From an uncultured Flavobacteriales bacterium (lineage in GTDB: Bacteria; Bacteroidota; Bacteroidia; Flavobacteriales_D; Sanyastnellaceae), in contig CALACF010000450.1 in the NCBI GenBank assembly GCA_937890245.1, forward strand, positions 1-13,910: a stretch of DNA of 13,910 bases, given 5' to 3'. Positions 9,565 through 13,910 of this stretch are shown piece after piece; positions within the stretch are counted from its first letter, which is position 1; each line of letters opens with the position of its first letter. Both the position numbers and the translations under genes were made by a program. The notes under the pieces are model-generated. The model saw nothing but the letters and a program-made list of their open reading frames with translations. It was not told the DNA's origin and did not search any database.

Positions 9565-10230
9565 ATGCCAATTCAGAACCGGACCCACATAGTGACCGCG
9601 ATTTTCACAATCGCCATGATCGCTATTGCGGCACCAGCATGCGCGCAGGTCAGCAATTCACTCTGGCTCGACCTCACCCCGATGACCCGAAACATCTTGG
9701 GCGCAGAAACCGAACTGTCCACCGATTTTTCTGTGGGCTGGAGCGCGGGCGAAGGCATAGTCGGCAAGGGCTGGCGCGTCTTGGGCGGCTACACCGCCAG
9801 TTCTGACGAGAACGACAACTTCGGAACCAGCATTGAAACCACGCTGTTCGACATCGACTTTCGGGCCGGCCGACGCTGGTCCACTGGGGCCTTGACTTCT
9901 CCTGACGAGCGCTGGCAAGCCGGCTGGGGTGTAGACCTCATTTGTGGACTCGACCATCTCGACACACGCACGCTTGCAACGAGCTTCGAGGCCACCAACA
10001 GCACAGACATGTACCGCATCGGAACAGGCGCTGTGGCAACGGCAGCCTACCAGCTCTCTTCACATTTCAACCTTGCCATCGAAGGCCGATTCGACGCTTG
10101 GTACGTTTACGACAAGACCGTCGTTGACGACAACTTTTCCGAGCCAAACACCTCCGTCGACGAGGGCTGGGCCTCCAGTCTCACGCCCCCAGTACAGCTC
10201 TTCCTGTGCTATCAATTCGCCTCAAAATGA
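9565..10230 (+). CDS. Predicted outer-membrane beta-barrel protein, function unknown
   Basis: I do not recognise a named family. The 221-residue product begins with a clear signal peptide (positively charged start, hydrophobic stretch HIVTAIFTIAMIAIAAPA, likely cut near ACAQ, about residue 28). The mature part is rich in alternating polar/hydrophobic, aromatic-containing strands (for example FNLAIEGRFDAWYVYD and VQLFLCYQF near the C-terminus), as expected for a small outer-membrane barrel. Its stop overlaps the ATG of the cytochrome c peroxidase by ATGA, so the two are likely co-translated and functionally linked. Only weak promoter-like sequence (TATGGTTT at 9533) is present in the 115-base gap shared with ssb. 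A soluble periplasmic beta-rich protein remains possible. Confidence 0.72.
   Translation: MPIQNRTHIVTAIFTIAMIAIAAPACAQVSNSLWLDLTPMTRNILGAETELSTDFSVGWSAGEGIVGKGWRVLGGYTASSDENDNFGTSIETTLFDIDFRAGRRWSTGALTSPDERWQAGWGVDLICGLDHLDTRTLATSFEATNSTDMYRIGTGAVATAAYQLSSHFNLAIEGRFDAWYVYDKTVVDDNFSEPNTSVDEGWASSLTPPVQLFLCYQFASK
10227..10230 (+). promoter_or_regulatory. ATGA start/stop overlap deciding the peroxidase start
   Basis: The ATG at 10227 overlaps the upstream TGA (10228-10230). Starting here gives a canonical lipoprotein signal, whereas starting at 10206 would place seven extra residues (MLSIRLK) before it. Confidence 0.8.
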
Positions 10231-11423
10231 ACATTAAACTAGCCATCGCTATCGCTTTGACGACTGCGACCATCATTTCGTGTAGCCCCGATCCGGCGGC
10301 GGGCCTGCGTTCTCCTGTGCTGCCCGAGGCTTTATTGGACTATAGCATTGAGGCCAATTCCATTCTAAACATCGAACTCGACCAAGACCCCGGTTGGGAT
10401 GCCCGCGCCCAGCTAGGCCGCGTCCTGTTCTACGACCGGACGCTCTCGCAAAACGGAGCGGTGAGCTGCGGCAGCTGCCACCACCAGGGCCACGGATTCG
10501 CTGAGCCCATCGCCTTGAGCAAGGGCCTGCGACAAGAACTCACCGCGCGCAATACGAGCCACATCGTCAACGCCGCCTTCCAATCAAGCTATTTCTGGGA
10601 TGGGCGCGCCACCGACCTCGCCGAGCAGGTGACCATGCCGCTGCAGAACCACGTCGAAATGGGCATCCGCGATCTGGACGTTCTCGTCGACCGCCTGGCG
10701 CAAATTGACTACTACCCCCCTTTATTCGAGCAGGCCTACGGATCGCCACAGCCCAATGTTGAAGGGCTGCGCGAAGGATTGGCCACCTTCCTGCGTTCGA
10801 TGGTCTCGCAAAACAGCCGCATGGACCAGGCCGCGAGCGTGAGCATGAACAACGGCCCGTTCTCGTTTTGGGACCCTTGGACTGTGACCAACGACGACAT
10901 CCAGCTCGACGGCTTCTCCTCGCTTGAGCAGCAGGGCTTCGAACTATTCCACGGAAAAATGCTCTGCGCCTCCTGCCACAACGGCCCGAGTTTCAATGGC
11001 TGGGGAGGCTCCTTCGCCGACATCGGCCTCGACATGGGTGAGCTCGGCCAATTCAGCGCCGGCGGCTGGGGTGCAACCGCAATGAAGGTTCCGTCCCTAC
11101 GCAACGTCGCCCTCACCGCACCCTACATGCACGACGGCCGCTTTGCCAGCCTCGACGACGTCTTGGACCACTACTCACACGGTATCCTGGATTCACCGAC
11201 CCTCGATTCGCGTCTTCGAAACTGGGACAACGCCTCGCCCTTCATCTTCGAGGAGCCCTTCATCGACTTCTTCCCATTTGGAGGGAGCGCAGAGGCCGAG
11301 CCTGTGCGGTTGAACATGACGCCGGGTGAGCGCGCGGCTTTATTGGCATTCATGGGAACCCTCACAGATTTGGACTTCGTCAAAGATGTGCGATATTCAG
11401 ACCCGTTTACAAGTTCACTGTAG
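10227..11423 (+). CDS. Di-heme cytochrome c peroxidase (CcpA/MauG family), lipoprotein
   Basis: Reduces hydrogen peroxide to water with electrons from small cytochromes or quinol-linked donors, or belongs to a MauG-like branch that oxidises other substrates. From the ATG at 10227 the product is 398 residues. Residues 1-19 are a lipoprotein signal (hydrophobic core, lipobox IISC, C19), so it should be anchored in the envelope. Two heme c sites are visible: CGSCH (C81, C84, H85), followed by HQGHGF, and CASCH (C247, C250, H251). Between them are NTSHIVNAAFQSSYFWDGRA (110-127); after them MKVPSLRNVALTAPYMHDGRF (286-306), both typical of the family. Sixth heme ligands cannot be assigned from the sequence; M301 is one candidate. 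It sits between an outer-membrane-type protein (coupled) and a thioredoxin-fold secreted protein (24 bases downstream). Confidence 0.93.
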   Translation: MNIKLAIAIALTTATIISCSPDPAAGLRSPVLPEALLDYSIEANSILNIELDQDPGWDARAQLGRVLFYDRTLSQNGAVSCGSCHHQGHGFAEPIALSKGLRQELTARNTSHIVNAAFQSSYFWDGRATDLAEQVTMPLQNHVEMGIRDLDVLVDRLAQIDYYPPLFEQAYGSPQPNVEGLREGLATFLRSMVSQNSRMDQAASVSMNNGPFSFWDPWTVTNDDIQLDGFSSLEQQGFELFHGKMLCASCHNGPSFNGWGGSFADIGLDMGELGQFSAGGWGATAMKVPSLRNVALTAPYMHDGRFASLDDVLDHYSHGILDSPTLDSRLRNWDNASPFIFEEPFIDFFPFGGSAEAEPVRLNMTPGERAALLAFMGTLTDLDFVKDVRYSDPFTSSL

Positions 11424-11447
11424 GCCAAACCAGAACAGAACCACATC

Positions 11448-12230
11448 ATGAAACACCTTACACTTTTGGCAATATTTATTGCCGCAACATGTCTGAGCTC
11501 GATGAGCGCACAGACCAGCTTGACCCAAGCGGTCGACTTCACCGTCACCGACCTCGGCGGCAACGATCACAACCTTTTCGAGTACCTCGACGCCGGCCAA
11601 TACGTGTGTATCGACTTCTTTGCATACTGGTGCGGACCATGCCAATCCACTGCGCCTGAGTTCAACGTAGTATACCACGACTACGGCTGCAACGCCGGTG
11701 AGGTGACCTTTTTGAGCATCGAATACGAAGGAACCGACGCGTTGACCCATGATTTTGAAACGTCGTTCGCTGGCGCAGAGCCACCACCGGCTGCATCAGG
11801 AGCTGACGGCGGAGGAGCTGCTGTGCACGCAGCCTATGGCATCGCCGCATTCCCCACCTACATCTTGATCGACCCTACTGGCGCGATTGTAGAGCAAGAC
11901 ATCTGGCCGATGGACGCTCAGATTTTGAGCGGTGTTCTCGATTCGTACAACATCGCTATGCTGGACTGCACAGTTGACGTAAACGACGTCGATGACGCCC
12001 TTCGCTTCACGGCGTTCCCGGTTCCAGCAAACGACATGCTCCAAGTGGTGTTGCCCGTTGGTGGCGCTCAAGTTGAGCTGTTGAACTTGTTGGGCCAACG
12101 CGTTCTTCAGATGTCGACCGACGATCAGAACCTCACGCTCGACGTGGCTGAGCTCCCAGTGGGGTCCTACGTTTTGCGCGTGATTTCTGCTGGAGACATC
12201 CAGACAAAAAACATCCAGTTGCTGCGCTAA
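11448..12230 (+). CDS. Secreted thioredoxin-fold oxidoreductase with T9SS sorting domain
   Basis: Extracytoplasmic thiol-disulfide protein of the TlpA/thioredoxin type. The 260-residue product has a signal peptide (1-21, ending SMSA-Q), a thioredoxin fold (about 26-165) with the active site WCGPC (C62 and C65) and a cis-proline at P136 in AAFPTYIL, and a C-terminal type IX secretion sorting domain (about 185-260) with FPVPANDMLQV, VELLNLLGQRVLQ, LPVGSYVLRV and a basic end KNIQLLR. That tail predicts export to the cell surface or outside. An Ala/Gly/Pro-rich loop (about 108-127) is inserted between the active site and the cis-proline strand, and further cysteines (C54, C81, C174) lie outside the CGPC pair. 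It follows the peroxidase by 24 bases with no promoter seen, so it is probably in the same operon. Confidence 0.92.
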   Translation: MKHLTLLAIFIAATCLSSMSAQTSLTQAVDFTVTDLGGNDHNLFEYLDAGQYVCIDFFAYWCGPCQSTAPEFNVVYHDYGCNAGEVTFLSIEYEGTDALTHDFETSFAGAEPPPAASGADGGGAAVHAAYGIAAFPTYILIDPTGAIVEQDIWPMDAQILSGVLDSYNIAMLDCTVDVNDVDDALRFTAFPVPANDMLQVVLPVGGAQVELLNLLGQRVLQMSTDDQNLTLDVAELPVGSYVLRVISAGDIQTKNIQLLR

Positions 12231-12251
12231 TTGGCCTGTGACGGGCAGGGC

Positions 12252-12280
12252 TTCAAAGCCTCGCCGAAATGTTATATTTG
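12252..12280 (+). promoter_or_regulatory. Putative promoter for gltX (TAnnTTTG -7 box)
   Basis: TATATTTG (12273-12280) matches the Bacteroidota -7 consensus exactly. The -33 region is weak: only TTC (12252-12254) at an 18-base spacing. Expected transcription start is near 12286-12290, giving a leader of about 30 bases before the ATG at 12318. Confidence 0.55.
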
Positions 12281-12309
12281 CGGCGCTTCTCCTATGGGGG
12301 GAGGCGCCG
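12281..12309 (+). promoter_or_regulatory. 12-bp inverted repeat (hairpin or operator) ahead of gltX
   Basis: Bases 12281-12292 can pair with 12298-12309 over the full 12 positions (ten Watson-Crick pairs and two G-U pairs, at 12287/12303 and 12290/12300), with a five-base loop TATGG. The outer arms are CGGCGC and GCGCCG. It sits one base after the -7 box and eight bases before the ATG at 12318. It is followed by CTTCTATT rather than a T-run, so it is not a standard terminator. Confidence 0.6.
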
Positions 12310-12317
12310 CTTCTATT

Positions 12318-13832
12318 ATGACATCTCTCTCACGACCTCCCCGCGTTCGATTTGCACCGAGTCCCACCGGACCGCTCCACATGGGCGGTGTGCGGACGGC
12401 GTTATACAATTGGCTGTTTGCCCGTCGGCATGGCGGCACGTTCATTTTGCGCGTCGAAGACACCGACCGCACGCGCTTTGTTGAAGGCGCCGAAGCCTAC
12501 ATCTTGGAGGCCCTCGACTGGTGCGGGATCACGCCCGATGAAGGTCCATTCCGCCAGAGCGACCGCCAGGCGCTCTACGGCCCGCACGTAGAACAGCTGC
12601 TCAACTCGGGTTGGGCGTACCTCGCTTGGGACACGCAAGAAGAAATTTCTGCGGTCCGCGAGGCAGCCAGTGCCAAGGGCGAGACTTGGCAGTACGATGC
12701 ATCGACGCGCCTTTCAATGCGCAACGCTTTGAGCTTGACCTCAGCTGAAATTTCAGCGCTCGTTCAGGCCGGAACCCCCAGCGTCGTACGATTCAAAGTG
12801 CCCGCCGACCGCATCATCGACTTCACAGACGCCATCCGTGGCGGGGTTAGCATCGCCACTTCAGTCATGGACGACAAAGTGCTGATGAAGGCTGACGGGA
12901 TGCCAACCTACCACATGGCCAACATCGTGGACGATCACCTCATGGAGATCACCCACGTCATCCGCGGTGAGGAGTGGCTCCCCAGCGCGGCCTTGCATGT
13001 CTTGCTGTACGAAGCACTCGGCTGGGATGCGCCTGTATTTGCGCATTTGCCCTTGATCTTAAAACCCTCAGGACCTGGAAAGCTCAGCAAACGCGACGGC
13101 GACCAAGGCGGCTTTCCAATCTTCCCTTTGGAGTGGACCGATCCAAGTTCTGGCGCGATTTCCGCGGGCTATCGCGAACGCGATTACCTGCCGGAAGCCT
13201 TCATGAACATGCTGCTCATGCTCGGCTGGAACCCCGGCACCGAGCAGGAAATATTCAGCCTAGACGAAGCTGCCAGCTGCTTTTCGCTGGACCGCGTTAT
13301 CAAATCAGGCGCGCGATTCAACCCGGAAAAAGCCTGCTGGTTCAACGAGCAGCATCTGCGCTCTTTACCGCCCGCTAAGCTGGTGGCACCCTTGCAGTCG
13401 TTGATGGCGGGGCGCGTGGATTGGGATGATGCCGATTGTTTGCGCGTGTTGGGGATGATGCTCGAGCGGGTGACCTTTTTGAGCGAGATCGCCGAGGCTT
13501 CTTGGCTCTTCACGCCTCCGACCACCTTCGATGCGAAGCTCGTCCGCAAAAAGTGGAAAGAGCAGACGCCTGAAATCCTGGGCAAAGTCAGCGATGTATT
13601 GCAGGCAGCTGAGCCATTCGAAGCGGACGTTATTGAGGCTGACTTCAAAGCGTTTTTGGAGGCAGAAGGTTTGGGCTTCGGTGCTGCCCTGCTTCCGTTG
13701 CGAATCGTTCTGACCGGACTTGGCGGCGGGCCATCTATGTTTGAGTTCGCCGAATTCTTGGGGCGCAATGCGACCTTGGAACGCGTCGCTTCTGGCGTAA
13801 AACTGGTCGAGAAATTGAAAGCTGAAGCCTGA
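12318..13832 (+). CDS. gltX: Glutamate--tRNA ligase
   Basis: Class I aminoacyl-tRNA synthetase that charges tRNA-Glu for translation. From the ATG at 12318 the product is 504 residues and reaches the conserved RFAPSPTGPLHMGGVRTALYNWLFAR almost at once; HMGG (21-24) is the HIGH motif. LRVEDTDRTR and the second signature KLSKRD (255-260, KMSKS equivalent) are present, followed by a GDQGGFPIFPLEW segment that I associate with Bacteroidota enzymes. The C-terminal half is the anticodon-binding helical domain. E. coli GltX is 471 residues. An in-frame ATG at 12294 would add eight residues, but it lies in the loop of the hairpin; a TTG at 12231 would add 29 and abuts the previous stop, so both are less likely. 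The stop overlaps the next ATG by one base (TGATG). Confidence 0.96.
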   Translation: MTSLSRPPRVRFAPSPTGPLHMGGVRTALYNWLFARRHGGTFILRVEDTDRTRFVEGAEAYILEALDWCGITPDEGPFRQSDRQALYGPHVEQLLNSGWAYLAWDTQEEISAVREAASAKGETWQYDASTRLSMRNALSLTSAEISALVQAGTPSVVRFKVPADRIIDFTDAIRGGVSIATSVMDDKVLMKADGMPTYHMANIVDDHLMEITHVIRGEEWLPSAALHVLLYEALGWDAPVFAHLPLILKPSGPGKLSKRDGDQGGFPIFPLEWTDPSSGAISAGYRERDYLPEAFMNMLLMLGWNPGTEQEIFSLDEAASCFSLDRVIKSGARFNPEKACWFNEQHLRSLPPAKLVAPLQSLMAGRVDWDDADCLRVLGMMLERVTFLSEIAEASWLFTPPTTFDAKLVRKKWKEQTPEILGKVSDVLQAAEPFEADVIEADFKAFLEAEGLGFGAALLPLRIVLTGLGGGPSMFEFAEFLGRNATLERVASGVKLVEKLKAEA

Positions 13833-13910
13833 TGGGACGCCCTGTACAATTCGGCCGCATTGAGGTCAACGGCATGCGCTTCGACTCCAACCACGGCTGC
13901 ATGATCGAAG
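13832..13910 (+). CDS. folB: Probable dihydroneopterin aldolase (FolB), 3' partial
   Basis: Only the first 26 codons are in the window. They start at an ATG overlapping the gltX stop by one base (TGATG, 13830-13834), which supports a real co-translated gene. The segment IEVNGMRFDSNHGCMIE resembles the N-terminal strand and the HG-x-x-x-E motif of dihydroneopterin aldolases, which split dihydroneopterin in folate biosynthesis. The catalytic lysine and the rest of the protein are beyond the edge. The identification rests on this short stretch only. Confidence 0.6.
   Translation, partial: MGRPVQFGRIEVNGMRFDSNHGCMIE

Noticed and set aside
10206..10226. Start of the peroxidase at 10206 (MLSIRLK extension)
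   Set aside because: It lies inside the upstream gene. The ATG at 10227 gives an ATGA overlap and a proper lipoprotein signal.
12231..12317. gltX start at TTG 12231 or ATG 12294
   Set aside because: The extra residues (MACDGQGF... or MGGGAASI) match nothing in the family. The promoter box and hairpin occupy this stretch, and the ATG at 12318 gives the normal N-terminus.
12281..12317. Hairpin read as a T-box or a standard terminator
   Set aside because: There is no T-box sequence or specifier loop in so short a leader, and the stem is not followed by a run of T.
13184..13894. 236-residue open frame on the minus strand inside gltX
   Set aside because: Serine- and arginine-rich antisense shadow that also crosses the gltX/folB junction; no domain.

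Overview
The window reads as a stretch of chromosome from a Bacteroidota bacterium, probably Flavobacteriia-like, with rather GC-rich coding sequence for that phylum. The signs are a C-terminal type IX secretion (Por) sorting domain on a secreted thioredoxin-fold protein, two promoter -7 boxes matching the Bacteroidota TAnnTTTG pattern, a three-gene sdhCAB operon with a single five-helix cytochrome b subunit, a TonB receptor with an N-terminal carboxypeptidase-regulatory-like domain, and little Shine-Dalgarno signal. Genus cannot be settled from the sequence. Coding density is very high: no gene-free stretch exceeds about 115 bases. I see no tRNA, rRNA, insertion sequence, CRISPR array or phage gene.

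Layout: (1) 1-2855 (+), a DNA polymerase III alpha-type polymerase cut by the left edge and lacking most of its PHP domain. (2) 2820-9017 (-), read right to left: sdhC, sdhA, sdhB (succinate dehydrogenase / fumarate reductase), then after a 52-base gap a secreted heavy-metal-associated (HMA) protein overlapping by ATGA a TonB-dependent receptor. The receptor's 3' end overlaps the polymerase's 3' end convergently by 36 bases. (3) 9102-9449 (-), a short single-stranded-DNA-binding protein; a good promoter for sdhC lies in the gap between ssb and sdhC. (4) 9565-12230 (+), a three-gene envelope cluster: a small predicted outer-membrane barrel, a lipoprotein di-heme cytochrome c peroxidase (ATGA overlap), and a thioredoxin-fold protein with a T9SS sorting tail. 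(5) 12318-13832 (+), gltX, preceded by a -7 box and a 12-bp inverted repeat, followed with a one-base overlap by the start of a probable folB, cut by the right edge.

How they work together: the sdh operon supplies the quinone-linked complex II. The HMA/TonB pair looks like a metal-handling envelope unit (metal inferred, possibly copper). The 9565-12230 cluster looks like an envelope redox unit of peroxidase, disulfide-type oxidoreductase and outer-membrane partner, with no known name that I recognise. Nothing here proves a new system. The two envelope clusters and the gltX leader hairpin are the parts most worth a second look. Three start sites were moved from the longest reading: the polymerase is open at the left edge, the peroxidase starts at 10227, and gltX probably starts at 12318.
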